Source: Pseudomonadota bacterium
GTDB taxonomy: Bacteria > Pseudomonadota > Gammaproteobacteria > Burkholderiales > Burkholderiaceae_C
Direction of reading: 5' to 3'
NCBI GenBank assembly: GCA_021805805.1
Contig: JAJZEB010000009.1
Span: 1-53,745, forward strand
DNA: 53,745 bases
In this document: one piece after another, positions 36,370 through 45,752 of the stretch
Position numbering within the stretch: position 1 is the stretch's first letter
How the letters are laid out: the number at the start of each line of letters is the position of its first letter
Translations under genes and position numbers: made by a program
The notes under the pieces: generated by a model
The model's database searches: none
What the model was told of the DNA's origin: nothing
The model's input: the letters and a program-made list of their open reading frames with translations, nothing else

Positions 36370-37063
36370 TGCCGATGCCGCGCTGCTGGCGCATGCGCTG
36401 TTCTGGTCCGCCGCGACGCTGGGCTGCTACCTGGCCGGCAAGTTCACCCACCGCCGGCTGCAGCGCTGGTGGTCGACCCCGCTGCTGCTGGCCCCGCTGC
36501 TGCTGATCGCGCTGGCACTGGCGCTGCACGAGAACTACCCCGACTACATCCGGCAGACGCACTGGCTGGTCGCGCTGCTCGGCCCGGTGACCGTGGCCTT
36601 CGCCATCCCGTTGTGGGAGCAGCGCGCGCTGATCCGCCGCCACTGGCTGCTGCTGGGCAGCGGCGCGGTCATCGGCAGCGCCACGGCGATGCTGTCGGTC
36701 TGGCTGCTGGCCAGCGTGCTCGGGCTGCACGGCACCTTGCTGCTGAGCCTGCTGCCGCGGTCGATGAGCACCCCGTTCGCGATGGCCGTGTCGGCCGCGA
36801 TCGGCGGCCGCCCCGACCTGACCGCGGTGTTCGTGGTGCTGACCGGCGTGCTCGGCAGCGCGCTGGGCGACGCGGTGCTGGTGCTGCTGCCGCTGCGCTC
36901 GCGGCTGGCGCGCGGCGCGCTGTTCGGCATGGGCGCGCACGGTGCCGGAGTGGCCCGCGCGCACGGCATCGGTCGCGAGGAAGGCTCGATCGCCGGGCTG
37001 CTGATGGTGCTCGTCGGGGTGCTCAACGTGCTGATCGCACCGCTGCTCGCGCACTGGTTCTGA
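36356..37063 (+). CDS. cidB: CidB/LrgB family membrane protein
   Basis: A 235-residue partner of the preceding gene. It has six to seven hydrophobic segments and the LrgB core: YLAGKFTHRRLQRWWSTPLLLAPLL, QTHWLVALLGPVTVAFAIPLWEQ, LLPRSMSTPFAMAVSAAIGG (the most conserved stretch) and FGMGAHGAGVARAHGIGREEGSIAGL. Together with CidA it forms a membrane system linked to programmed lysis and by-product transport. The start lies within cidA, so translation is coupled. Confidence 0.92.
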   Translation: MPRADADAALLAHALFWSAATLGCYLAGKFTHRRLQRWWSTPLLLAPLLLIALALALHENYPDYIRQTHWLVALLGPVTVAFAIPLWEQRALIRRHWLLLGSGAVIGSATAMLSVWLLASVLGLHGTLLLSLLPRSMSTPFAMAVSAAIGGRPDLTAVFVVLTGVLGSALGDAVLVLLPLRSRLARGALFGMGAHGAGVARAHGIGREEGSIAGLLMVLVGVLNVLIAPLLAHWF

Positions 37064-37158
37064 GCGCGCCCAGCGATTGCTTGAGCGCCCCCAGGGCCGG
37101 GCTGCGCCGGCCGCCGCGGCTACCATGACCGCTGCACCACCGAGCGCGGCAGCCGGCG

Positions 37159-38496
37159 ATGAACGACACCCCGATCCTCGACGCCTATCAGGGCGACCTG
37201 CTCGACCTCGCCGCCGAGCCCGGCTGCGGAGTCGACGACCCCGCCGTGCGCTTTCGCCCCGACGGCTGGCTGCTGGTGCGCGACGGCCGCATCGCCGAGG
37301 TCCGCGACGCCGACGCTCCACCCGATGCGCGCTGGCGACGGCACGACTGGCGCGGCCACCTGCTGCTGCCCGGTTTCATCGACACCCATGTGCACGCGCC
37401 GCAGCTCGACGTCATCGCCTCGTACGGCACCGAGCTGCTCGACTGGCTGCAGCGCTACACCTTCCCGGCCGAGGCGCGCTGGGCCGATCCGGCGCACGCC
37501 CAGCGCAGCGCGCGACGCTTCGTGCGCGAACTGCTGGCGCACGGCACGACCGCGGCGATGGTGTTCCCGACCGTGCACCGCGCCGGTGTCGACGCGCTGT
37601 TCGAGGCCGCCGCCGGGCACGACATGGCGCTGATCGGCGGCCGCGTGCTGATGGACCGCAACTGCCCCGATGCGCTGCGCGACGACGCCGCCGCGGCCGA
37701 GCGCGACAGCGTGGATCTGATCGAGCGCTGGCACGGCCACGGCCGGCTGCGCTATGCGCTGACGCCGCGCTTCGCCGCCACCAGCAGCGACGCGCAGCTG
37801 GCCATGTGCGGCGCGCTGCTGCGCGCCCACGCCGCGCACCACGGCGGCCTGTACCTGCAGACCCACCTGGCCGAGAACCGCGCCGAGGTCGACTGGATCC
37901 GCGCCCTGCACCCGGACGCGCGCAGCTACCTCGACGTCTATGCCCGCGCCGGCCTGGTCGGGCCGCGCAGCGTGTTCGCGCACGCCATCTGGCTCGACGC
38001 CGCCGACCGCGCCCAGCTCGCCGCGGCCGGCAGCGCGGTGGCGTTCTCGCCGTCGTCGAACCTGTTCCTCGGCAGCGGGCTGTTCGACTGGGCGTCGACA
38101 GCGGCCGCGGGCGTGGCGATCAGCGTCGCCAGCGACGTCGGCGGCGGCACCAGCCTGTGCCAGCTGCGCAGCGCGGCCGACGCCTACAAGGTGCTGGCAC
38201 TGCAGGGCCAGCACCTCAGCGCCTGGCGCGCGCTGTACGCCATCACCCGCGGCGCGGCGCGCGCGCTGCGCCTCGAGCACGACATCGGCCACTTCGACCC
38301 CGGCGCGGCGGCCGACTTCGTCGTCTGGTCGTGGGCCGCCGATGCGCTGCAGCGCCACCGCGGCGCGCTGGCGCGCAGCCTGCACGAGCGGGTGTTCGCG
38401 TGGCTGACGCTGGCCGACCAGCGCAACCTGGCCGCGGTGCACGTGGCCGGGCGACGCATCGCGCTCGACGCGCCGCTGCCGGCCGACGCCGACTGA
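37159..38496 (+). CDS. guaD: Guanine deaminase
   Basis: A 445-residue amidohydrolase converting guanine to xanthine. Zinc-binding motif GFIDTHVHAPQLDVIASYGTELLDWL is specific for the family; further LTPRFAATSSDAQL, LQTHLAENRAEVDWI (His and Glu), HAIWLD, SPSSNLFLGSGLFDW, and the final ligand in ASDVGGGTSLC. Length is standard. Placed 95 bases after cidB on the same strand; a purine salvage gene beside a lysis/overflow pair is not an evident functional link. The start ATG at 37159 follows a weak ribosome-binding site. Confidence 0.94.
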   Translation: MNDTPILDAYQGDLLDLAAEPGCGVDDPAVRFRPDGWLLVRDGRIAEVRDADAPPDARWRRHDWRGHLLLPGFIDTHVHAPQLDVIASYGTELLDWLQRYTFPAEARWADPAHAQRSARRFVRELLAHGTTAAMVFPTVHRAGVDALFEAAAGHDMALIGGRVLMDRNCPDALRDDAAAAERDSVDLIERWHGHGRLRYALTPRFAATSSDAQLAMCGALLRAHAAHHGGLYLQTHLAENRAEVDWIRALHPDARSYLDVYARAGLVGPRSVFAHAIWLDAADRAQLAAAGSAVAFSPSSNLFLGSGLFDWASTAAAGVAISVASDVGGGTSLCQLRSAADAYKVLALQGQHLSAWRALYAITRGAARALRLEHDIGHFDPGAAADFVVWSWAADALQRHRGALARSLHERVFAWLTLADQRNLAAVHVAGRRIALDAPLPADAD

Positions 38497-38522
38497 CTGC
38501 GGCGGGCCGACCGGCCGGCGAC

Positions 38523-39524
38523 TCAGTCCACGCGCACCAGCTGCTTGCCCAGGTTGTCGCCGCGCAGCATGCCGACGAAGGCCTCGGGCGCGTGCTCCAG
38601 GCCCTCGGCGACGGTTTCGCGCCAGCGCAGCTTGCCGGACGCGGCCAGCGCGCCGAGTTCGCGCAGCGCCTGCGGCCACAGCTCCATGTGGTCGGAGATG
38701 ATGAAGCCCTGCAGAAGCAGCCGGTTGACCAGCGCCGCGCCCAGGTTCTTCATCCGGTACGGCTCGAGCGCGTTGTAGTCGGCGATCATGCCGCACAGCG
38801 CGACGCGCGCGAACGGCCGGGTGCGCGCCAGCAGGGCGTCGAAGATCTCGCCGCCGACGTTCTCGAACAGGCAGTCGACGCCGTCGGGAAGCGCCGCGCG
38901 CAGGTCGGCCCGCAGCTGCCCGGCCTTGTAGTCGACGCAGGCGTCGAAACCGAGCTCGTCGACCACGTAGCTGCATTTGCGCGCGCCGCCGGCGACGCCG
39001 ACCACGCGGCAACCCGCCGCCTTGGCCAGCTGCCCGACGACGCCGCCGACGGCGCCCGCCGCTGCGGTCACCACCACCGTCTCGCCCGCCTTCGGCCGGC
39101 AGATGCGCTGCAGGCCGTACCACGCCGTGACCCCCGGCATGCCCAGCGCGCCGAGGAAGGCCTGCGGCGGAACGCCGGCGACGTCGATGCGGCGCACCGC
39201 GTCGGCGTCGGTCACCGCGAAGCGCTGCCAGCCGAGCATGCCGACGACCAGGTCGCCGACCTGGATCCGCGCGTCGTTCGACGCCAGCACCTCGCCGACC
39301 GTGCCACCGGGCATCACGGCGTCGATCGCCACCGGCTCGGCATAGGACTTGGCGTCGGACATTTGCCCGCGCATGTACGGGTCCAGCGACAGCCAGCGGT
39401 TGCGCACCAGCAGCTGCCCCGCACCCGGCTCGGGCAGCGGCATGCGCTCGATGCGGAAGTTGCCGGGCTCGACCCAGCCCTGCGGCCGGCTGGCGAGGAC
39501 GATACGCACGTTGTGATCGGTCAT
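38523..39524 (-). CDS. NADPH-dependent MDR oxidoreductase (CurA / prostaglandin-reductase type)
   Basis: A 333-residue zinc-independent medium-chain dehydrogenase/reductase that typically reduces alpha,beta-unsaturated ketones with NADPH. Family marks: NVRIVLASRPQGWVEPGNFRIE at the N-terminus, LSLDPYMRGQM, GMPGVTAWYGLQRICRPKAGETVVVTAAAGAVGGVVGQLAK (nucleotide-binding loop), VDYKAGQLRADL, FENVGGEIFDALL and CGMIADYN. A very good site, GAGGAG, lies before the ATG at 39524. It is convergent with guaD, with 26 bases between. Its promoter region holds the REP-like hairpin. Confidence 0.93.
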   Translation of the reverse strand: MTDHNVRIVLASRPQGWVEPGNFRIERMPLPEPGAGQLLVRNRWLSLDPYMRGQMSDAKSYAEPVAIDAVMPGGTVGEVLASNDARIQVGDLVVGMLGWQRFAVTDADAVRRIDVAGVPPQAFLGALGMPGVTAWYGLQRICRPKAGETVVVTAAAGAVGGVVGQLAKAAGCRVVGVAGGARKCSYVVDELGFDACVDYKAGQLRADLRAALPDGVDCLFENVGGEIFDALLARTRPFARVALCGMIADYNALEPYRMKNLGAALVNRLLLQGFIISDHMELWPQALRELGALAASGKLRWRETVAEGLEHAPEAFVGMLRGDNLGKQLVRVD

Positions 39525-39555
39525 CAAAGTCTCCTCTATCGGGAAATCAAGGGCA

Positions 39556-39602
39556 TCGAGAAAACGCCGGGCCGCCCCAAGTTTTCTCGACCCCCGCGGG
39601 GG
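39556..39602. repeat. REP-like dispersed repeat: 9-bp hairpin followed by a GC palindrome
   Basis: CGAGAAAAC (39557-39565) pairs with GTTTTCTCG (39581-39589) around the core GCCGGGCCGCCCCAA, and CCCCCGCGGGGG (39591-39602) follows. The stretch 39556-39585 matches 3813-3842 at about 24 of 30 positions. The IS110 transposase gene begins its right flank only 20 bases beyond. Confidence 0.6.
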
Positions 39603-39622
39603 ATGAGTAACCGTGTTGAAAG

Positions 39623-40804
<1,182 letters not shown>

Positions 40805-40821
40805 ATACAAGGCGGGACCAG

Positions 40822-40908
40822 CGGCCGTGCCTGCGCACGGCCGCGCGCCCGCCGAATCCGAGCAGCCTACAGGCTGCGAGGTGGAACGGGCCGGGCACCG
40901 CCCGGCCC
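40822..40908. terminator. Three consecutive GC-rich hairpins after the leftward catabolic operon
   Basis: Perfect stems: 9 bp at 40822-40843 (4-base loop), 7 bp at 40862-40877 (2-base loop) and 9 bp at 40888-40908 (3-base loop). They sit between the operon's last stop (40922) and the IS110 end. No T-run follows, so they may block 3' decay or cause pausing more than intrinsic termination. Confidence 0.5.
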
Positions 40909-40921
40909 TGGGGGCCCACCT

Positions 40922-41764
40922 TTACGGGGCCGGGCTCGGCGGGTTGCTCCCGGCAGCCAGGTCCTGCGCGTGCTGCAGCACCAGATCGACGATCTTGCGG
41001 TGCGGCACGATGTACAGCTGTCGCGCCTGGATGCCGGCGAACGCTGCCGCGGCGATGTCGTCGGCGCTCAGCCGGCCGCCCTTGACGGCACGACCGAAGC
41101 CCTGCGCGTACGCCGCCGACGCCGCCGACAGCGGCCCCTCGGCGCCGAAACGCTCGGGACGGTGGCGCGCGCTGTGGTGGATCGCGGTCGGCACCCAGGC
41201 AGGGCACAGCACGCTGACCCCCACCGCGCTGCGCTGCGCGGCCAGCTCGTGGTACAGCGTCTCCGACAGCGCGACCACGCCGTGCTTGCTGACGTTGTAC
41301 GCCGCCATGCCCGGGCTGCACAGCAGCCCGGCAGCCGATGCGGTGTTGAGCACGTGGCCGCCGTCGGCCTGCTGCTGCATGCGCGGCAGGAAATGCTGCA
41401 GGCCATGGACCACGCTCATCAGGTTGACCCCCAGCACCCAGGCCCAGTCGCCGCTGCTGTGCTCGAGCAGCAGCCGGCTGTGGCCGACGCCGGCGTTGTT
41501 GCACAGCAGATGCACCGCGCCGAAGCGCGCGAACGCGGCCTCGGCCAGCGCCGCCACATCGTCCTCGCGGCTGACGTCGGCGCGCTGCAGCAGCACCCGC
41601 TGCGCATCGAGGCCGAGACCGTCGGCGGCCTCGCGCAGCCGCGCCGCGTCGAGATCGGCCAGCACCAGCTGCATGCCGCGCGCGGCCGCGGCGCGCGCCA
41701 GCGCCAGGCCGATGCCGCTGGCCGCGCCGGTGATCACCGCGGTGCGTTGGTTGAAATCGTCCAT
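40922..41764 (-). CDS. Short-chain dehydrogenase/reductase (last gene of the ACAD operon)
   Basis: A 280-residue SDR oxidoreductase. Cofactor loop TGAASGIGLALARAAAARG (TGxxxGIG), LADLD after strand 2 (Asp, favouring NAD), NNAGVG, catalytic triad in TASAAGLLCSPGMAAYNVSKHGV (Ser, YxxxK), and LCPAWVPTAIH. Probably oxidises a hydroxyl group of an acyl-chain or acyl-CoA intermediate. GGAGG precedes the ATG at 41764. It lies 20 bases after the acyl-CoA dehydrogenase gene, and ends at a cluster of hairpins. Confidence 0.9.
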   Translation of the reverse strand: MDDFNQRTAVITGAASGIGLALARAAAARGMQLVLADLDAARLREAADGLGLDAQRVLLQRADVSREDDVAALAEAAFARFGAVHLLCNNAGVGHSRLLLEHSSGDWAWVLGVNLMSVVHGLQHFLPRMQQQADGGHVLNTASAAGLLCSPGMAAYNVSKHGVVALSETLYHELAAQRSAVGVSVLCPAWVPTAIHHSARHRPERFGAEGPLSAASAAYAQGFGRAVKGGRLSADDIAAAAFAGIQARQLYIVPHRKIVDLVLQHAQDLAAGSNPPSPAP

Positions 41765-41784
41765 GGTGGCGTCCTCCCCCGGGT

Positions 41785-43041
41785 TCAATGCGCGCCGCCG
41801 CGCGGCGGCGTCAGATACGCGGCGCCCGCGCCGAACGCCTCCTGCCGCTGTCGGATCTCGGCGCGTGCGACCGACTGCAGATGCACCTCGTCGGGGCCGT
41901 CGGCGATGCGCAGCGCGCGAGCGCCGGTCCAGTGCTCGACCAGCGGCGTGTCCGGGCTCAGCCCCATGGCGCCGTAGACCTGCATGGCGCGGTCGCAGAC
42001 GGTGCACAGCATCTGCGGCACCACGGCCTTGATCATGGCGATCTCGCGCCGCGCGCCGCGCGCGCCTTCGCGGTCGATCAGCCACGCCGTCTTCAGCACC
42101 AGCAGCCGCGCCTGCTCGATCTCCAGCCGCGAGCGTGCGATCCAGTCGGCGATGGTTCCGTGCTGGTGCAGGTAGCGACCGAACGCGCGCCGCTCCAGAG
42201 CGCGCTCGCTCATCAGCTCCAGCGCCAGCTCGGCGGCGCCGATGGCGCGCATGCAGTGGTGGATGCGCCCCGGACCCAGGCGCGCCTGCGCCATGGCGAA
42301 ACCGGCGCCCTCGGCGCCCAGCAGGTGGTCGACCGGCACCCGCACGTCGCGCAGCACGATTTCGCAGTGGCCCTCGGGGGCGTGGTGGCCGACCACGCTG
42401 ATGTTGCGCACCACCTCGACCCCGGGCGCGTCGCGCGGCACCAGGATCATGCTCTGCTGGCGATGGGTCTCGGCCTGCGGATCGGTCTTGCCCATCACGA
42501 TGAGCAGCGCGCAGCGCGGATGCGCGGCGTTGGTGATGAACCACTTGCGGCCGTTGATGCGCCAGCCGTCGCCGTCGCGAACGATGCTGGTGGTGATGTT
42601 GGTCGCGTCCGACGAGGCCACGTCGGGCTCGGTCATGGCGAACGCCGAGCGGATGCTGCCGTCGAGCAGCGGCTGCAGCCAGCGCGCACGCTGCGCCTCG
42701 CTGCCGAACAGATGCAGCAGCTCCATGTTGCCGGTGTCCGGCGCGTTGCAGTTGAACACTTCCGAGGCCCACGCCACGCGGCCCATGATCTCGGCCAGCG
42801 GCGCGTACTCGAGGTTGCTCAGCGCCGTGCCCGGCGCGTCGTGCTCGAGCTGCGGCAGGAACAGGTTCCACAGCCCCTCGGCGCGCGCCAGCGCCTTGAG
42901 CTCGTCGACGAACGGCACCGGGAACTGCCCGGCGGCGAGCGCGTCGCGGTGCGCGCCGATGCGCGGCACGATGTGGCTGTCGACGAAGTCGCGCAGCTTG
43001 CTGCGCAGCGCCTCGACGCGTGGGGTGTAGGCGAAGTCCAT
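41785..43041 (-). CDS. Acyl-CoA dehydrogenase, ACAD10/ACAD11-like
   Basis: A 418-residue flavoprotein. Domains: N-terminal helical (about 1-125), beta-barrel with FAMTEPDVASSDATNI (FAD-binding), GDGWRINGRKWFITNAAHPRC, and C-terminal helical domain with IHHCMRAIGAAELALELM, MQVYGAMGLSPDTPLVEHWTGARALRIADGPDEVH. The last motif is typical of the ACAD10/11 and related bacterial group, which can act on 4-phosphorylated acyl-CoAs made by a linked APH-type kinase. That kinase is present in the same operon, so action on 4-hydroxyacyl-CoA derivatives is plausible, though ordinary acyl-CoA oxidation is not excluded. GGAGG precedes the ATG. Confidence 0.93.
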   Translation of the reverse strand: MDFAYTPRVEALRSKLRDFVDSHIVPRIGAHRDALAAGQFPVPFVDELKALARAEGLWNLFLPQLEHDAPGTALSNLEYAPLAEIMGRVAWASEVFNCNAPDTGNMELLHLFGSEAQRARWLQPLLDGSIRSAFAMTEPDVASSDATNITTSIVRDGDGWRINGRKWFITNAAHPRCALLIVMGKTDPQAETHRQQSMILVPRDAPGVEVVRNISVVGHHAPEGHCEIVLRDVRVPVDHLLGAEGAGFAMAQARLGPGRIHHCMRAIGAAELALELMSERALERRAFGRYLHQHGTIADWIARSRLEIEQARLLVLKTAWLIDREGARGARREIAMIKAVVPQMLCTVCDRAMQVYGAMGLSPDTPLVEHWTGARALRIADGPDEVHLQSVARAEIRQRQEAFGAGAAYLTPPRGGAH

Positions 43042-43059
43042 CGTGCCTCCGTGGGGTTG

Positions 43060-43839
43060 TCAGCCGATCAGGTAGCCGCCGTCGACCGGCAGGCACACGC
43101 CTGTGGTGTACGACGCGGCCGGCGAAGCCAGGTACAGCACCGCGCCGACCATTTCGTCGGGCCGCGCCACCCGCCCCAGCGGGATCTGGCGCAGCGCGGC
43201 GGCGAGGACGTCGCGGTTGGCGATCAGGGTCTGCGCGAAGCGGGTGTCGGTCAGCCCGGGCAGCAGGGCGTTGACGCGCACGCCGTCGGCGGCGCATTCC
43301 TTGGCGAAGGCCTCGGTCATCGCGATCACCGCGGCCTTGGTCACCGAATAGATGCCCTGCAGCGCGCCGGGACGCACGCCGTTGACCGAGGCGACGTTGA
43401 CGATGGCGCCGCCGCCGCTGCCGCGCATGCGCTGCACGGCTTGCGCGCACATGAAGAAATAGCCGCGGATGTTGACGTCGACGGTCTTCGCGAACGCCGC
43501 CGCGTCGGTCTCCCAGATCGGGCCGTAGTGCGGATTGGTCGCCGCGTTGTTGACCACGATGTCCAGTCGCGCGTGCTCGGCGTCGATGCGCGCGTACAGC
43601 CGGGCGATGGCGTCGAGGTCGCCGATATGGCAGGCCATCGCCTGCGCCGAGCCGCCGGCGGCGCGGATCGCCGCGGCCACCGCCTCGCAGGCCTCGGCCT
43701 TGCGGCTGCTGACGATGACGTGCGCACCCTGCGCGGCCAGGCCATGCGCGATGGCCTCGCCGATGCCGCGGCTGGCGCCGGTCACCAGCGCGACGCGACC
43801 GTGCAGATCGAACAGCGAGGCGGGGGAAGTTGGGGACAT
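43060..43839 (-). CDS. Short-chain dehydrogenase/reductase (FabG-like)
   Basis: A 259-residue SDR. Cofactor motif VTGASRGIGEAIAHGLAAQG, VSSRKAEAC (Arg, favouring NADPH), VNNAATNPHYGPI, Ser in NVASVNGVRPGALQGIYSVTKAAV with YxxxK, NALLPGLTDT, and the C-terminal TTGVCLPVDGGYLIG. Typical of classical SDRs that reduce or oxidise 3-hydroxyacyl groups. The ATG at 43839 follows AAGGAGA. Located 18 bases upstream of the acyl-CoA dehydrogenase gene. Confidence 0.92.
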   Translation of the reverse strand: MSPTSPASLFDLHGRVALVTGASRGIGEAIAHGLAAQGAHVIVSSRKAEACEAVAAAIRAAGGSAQAMACHIGDLDAIARLYARIDAEHARLDIVVNNAATNPHYGPIWETDAAAFAKTVDVNIRGYFFMCAQAVQRMRGSGGGAIVNVASVNGVRPGALQGIYSVTKAAVIAMTEAFAKECAADGVRVNALLPGLTDTRFAQTLIANRDVLAAALRQIPLGRVARPDEMVGAVLYLASPAASYTTGVCLPVDGGYLIG

Positions 43840-43871
43840 GCGTGGTTCTCCTTCGGAACGGGGTCGGTGGC

Positions 43872-44570
43872 TCAGCGGTGGCTGCGCAGTTCGCGCCCGC
43901 CGCCGAGGTGCGCCACCGAGTTGAACTGCAGCAGCCGCAGGCGGCCGTCGCGCCAGCCCAGCTGGGTCACGCTGGCGTTGAGAATCGCCCACAGCAGGTC
44001 CAGGGTCTGCGCGCCGGGCACGCGCAGCACCTGCTGCAGCAGCGCGGCGATGGTGCCGGCCGAGGTGAACACCCAGACGTCGGCGCCGTCGGCCTGCTGC
44101 AGCGCGCGGTGCGCGGCGTCGCCGCAGCGCGCGCCGAACGCGTCCCAGCTCTCGCCGTAGTCGGCGTCGTGGGCGCCGCCGGCCCAGCGCGCCACCGCGT
44201 CGGCGAACACGCGCTGGAACGCGGCGCGGGCGTCGGGCGCGGCGCCGAGCACGCGCTCGAGATGGCCCGGCTGGCCGAACTCGGGCGCGGCGCGCAGCAG
44301 CACTTCACGGTGGTCGAATTCGTCGAATCCCGGGTCGGGCAGCGGCTCCGGCAGCGTGGCGGTGTCGCCCAGCCAGGCCTGCAGACAGTGACGCGCGGTC
44401 TCGCGCTGGCGCACCAGGGTGCCGCTGCGCGGCCGCGCGCACGGCGTGCCGCTGGCCGCCAGCCAGGCCCCGAGCCGCCGCGCCTGCTCGACGCCCAGCG
44501 ACGACAGCTGGTCGTAGTCGCGGCTGCCGAAACTGGCCTGCCCGTGCCGCACCAGGTACAGGCTGGTCAT
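43872..44570 (-). CDS. Histidine phosphatase superfamily protein
   Basis: A 232-residue phosphatase of the phosphoglycerate-mutase-like fold: LYLVRHGQASFG (RHG with catalytic His about residue 9), LSSLGVEQARRLGAWLA, SGTLVRQRETARHCL, FDHREVL (acidic) and VWVFTSAGTIAALLQQVL in place of the usual second catalytic VxHGG; the second His position reads Ser in FTSAGTI, which may lower or alter activity. Placed between the kinase and SDR genes and translationally coupled to the kinase (ATGA overlap), so it may act on a phosphorylated intermediate of the same pathway. Confidence 0.88.
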   Translation of the reverse strand: MTSLYLVRHGQASFGSRDYDQLSSLGVEQARRLGAWLAASGTPCARPRSGTLVRQRETARHCLQAWLGDTATLPEPLPDPGFDEFDHREVLLRAAPEFGQPGHLERVLGAAPDARAAFQRVFADAVARWAGGAHDADYGESWDAFGARCGDAAHRALQQADGADVWVFTSAGTIAALLQQVLRVPGAQTLDLLWAILNASVTQLGWRDGRLRLLQFNSVAHLGGGRELRSHR

Positions 44571-45649
44571 GGAACGACCGTCCCCGCCTGCGCGATCAGC
44601 GCCAGGCAGCGACGCTCGAGCTGGGCCACGACCTGCGCCAGCGAAGCGAATTCCGGATTGCGCGCGTGGCCCTCGCGCCAGCGCTGGTAGATCTGCTGCG
44701 CGATCACGGCCAGGCGGAACAGGCCCTGCACCTGGTAGAAGGCGACATCGCCGACCGCGCGGCCGCTGCGTGCGGCGTAATAGGCGACGACCTCGTCGCG
44801 CGTGAGCATGCCCGGCAGCTGCGTCGGCTGGCGCCGCATGGCCTGCAGCGCGGCGTCGTCGCCGGCCTCGATCCAGTAGGCCAGCGCGTTGCCCAGGTCC
44901 ATCAGCGGGTCACCGACGGTGGCCATCTCCCAGTCGAGCACGCCGATCACGCGCAGCGGATCGGCGACGTCGAGGACCACGTTGTCGAACCGAAAGTCGT
45001 TGTGGATCACGCAGCGGCCGCTGTCGCGCGCCGGCTGGCGCGCGTGCAGCCAGTCGATCACGCCGGCGAACGACGGCGCGTCGTCGGTGTGCGCGCGCTG
45101 CCAGCGCGCGCTCCAGCCGTCGACCTGGCGGCGCACGTAGCCGTCGCCCCGGTCCAGCGCGCCGAGCCCGGCGGCGTCGACGTCGATCGCGTGCAGCTCG
45201 ACCAGGCGGTCGATCACGTTCAGGCACAGCTGGCGCGCCTGCGCCGCGTCGAGCGCCAGGCCGGGCGGCAGGTCCCGGCGCAGGATGATGCCGTCGATGC
45301 GCTGCATGACATAGAACGGGCAGCCGAGCACGGTCTCGTCGTCGCAGGTCGCCAGCACCTGCGGCACATGGCGGTAGACCGGTGCCAGCGCGCGCATCAC
45401 CGCAGCCTCGCGCAGCATGTCGTGCGCGGTGCCGTGGCGCTGGCCGAACGGCGGCCGGCGCAGCACCAGGCTGCGCGGACCAAAGTCGATCTGGTAGGTC
45501 AGGTTCGACGCCCCGCCGCGGAACTGGCGCAGCTGCGCCTCGCCGTGCAGACCCGGCACGGCAGCCCGCAGGTAGGCGTCGAGGCGCGCAAGATCGAGCT
45601 CCTCGCCGTCGCGCACCGCGCTCGGCCGATCGCTCAGGCTGTCGTCCAT
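44567..45649 (-). CDS. APH-family phosphotransferase (ACAD10/LvaA-like kinase)
   Basis: A 360-residue protein kinase-fold phosphotransferase. Gly-rich region RQFRGGASNLTYQIDF, LRREAAVMRAL-like text (MLREAAVMRALAPV), catalytic loop VIHNDFRFDNVVLD (HxDxxxxN) and metal-binding VIGVLDWEMATVGDPLMDLG (DWE). This is the group found fused to or next to ACAD10/11-type dehydrogenases; the known bacterial example (LvaA) phosphorylates 4-hydroxyacyl-CoA. It is the first gene of the operon. The ATG at 45649 starts just before the conserved part; its stop overlaps the phosphatase start by 4 bases. Antibiotic resistance is unlikely. Confidence 0.9.
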   Translation of the reverse strand: MDDSLSDRPSAVRDGEELDLARLDAYLRAAVPGLHGEAQLRQFRGGASNLTYQIDFGPRSLVLRRPPFGQRHGTAHDMLREAAVMRALAPVYRHVPQVLATCDDETVLGCPFYVMQRIDGIILRRDLPPGLALDAAQARQLCLNVIDRLVELHAIDVDAAGLGALDRGDGYVRRQVDGWSARWQRAHTDDAPSFAGVIDWLHARQPARDSGRCVIHNDFRFDNVVLDVADPLRVIGVLDWEMATVGDPLMDLGNALAYWIEAGDDAALQAMRRQPTQLPGMLTRDEVVAYYAARSGRAVGDVAFYQVQGLFRLAVIAQQIYQRWREGHARNPEFASLAQVVAQLERRCLALIAQAGTVVP

Positions 45650-45752
45650 GGCATGACCCTTCGCGGCCCGTGAACAGTGGGCCCGTGTGCACACTTTAAC
45701 GGCGTGGTTCAATGCGTCCAATGATTTATGCGCATCCATCCCGATTCATGTC
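45650..45752. promoter_or_regulatory. Divergent control region of the catabolic operon and its LysR gene
   Basis: The 103-base spacer holds a 10-base palindrome, GTGTGCACAC (45685-45694), and a more A+T-rich stretch with CAATGATTTATG near the LysR start. Both promoters must lie here. The LysR site cannot be pinned down. Confidence 0.35.

Noticed and set aside
44567-45649. Aminoglycoside resistance gene
   Set aside because: The APH fold is shared by many kinases; the operon context with an acyl-CoA dehydrogenase and SDRs points to acyl metabolism.
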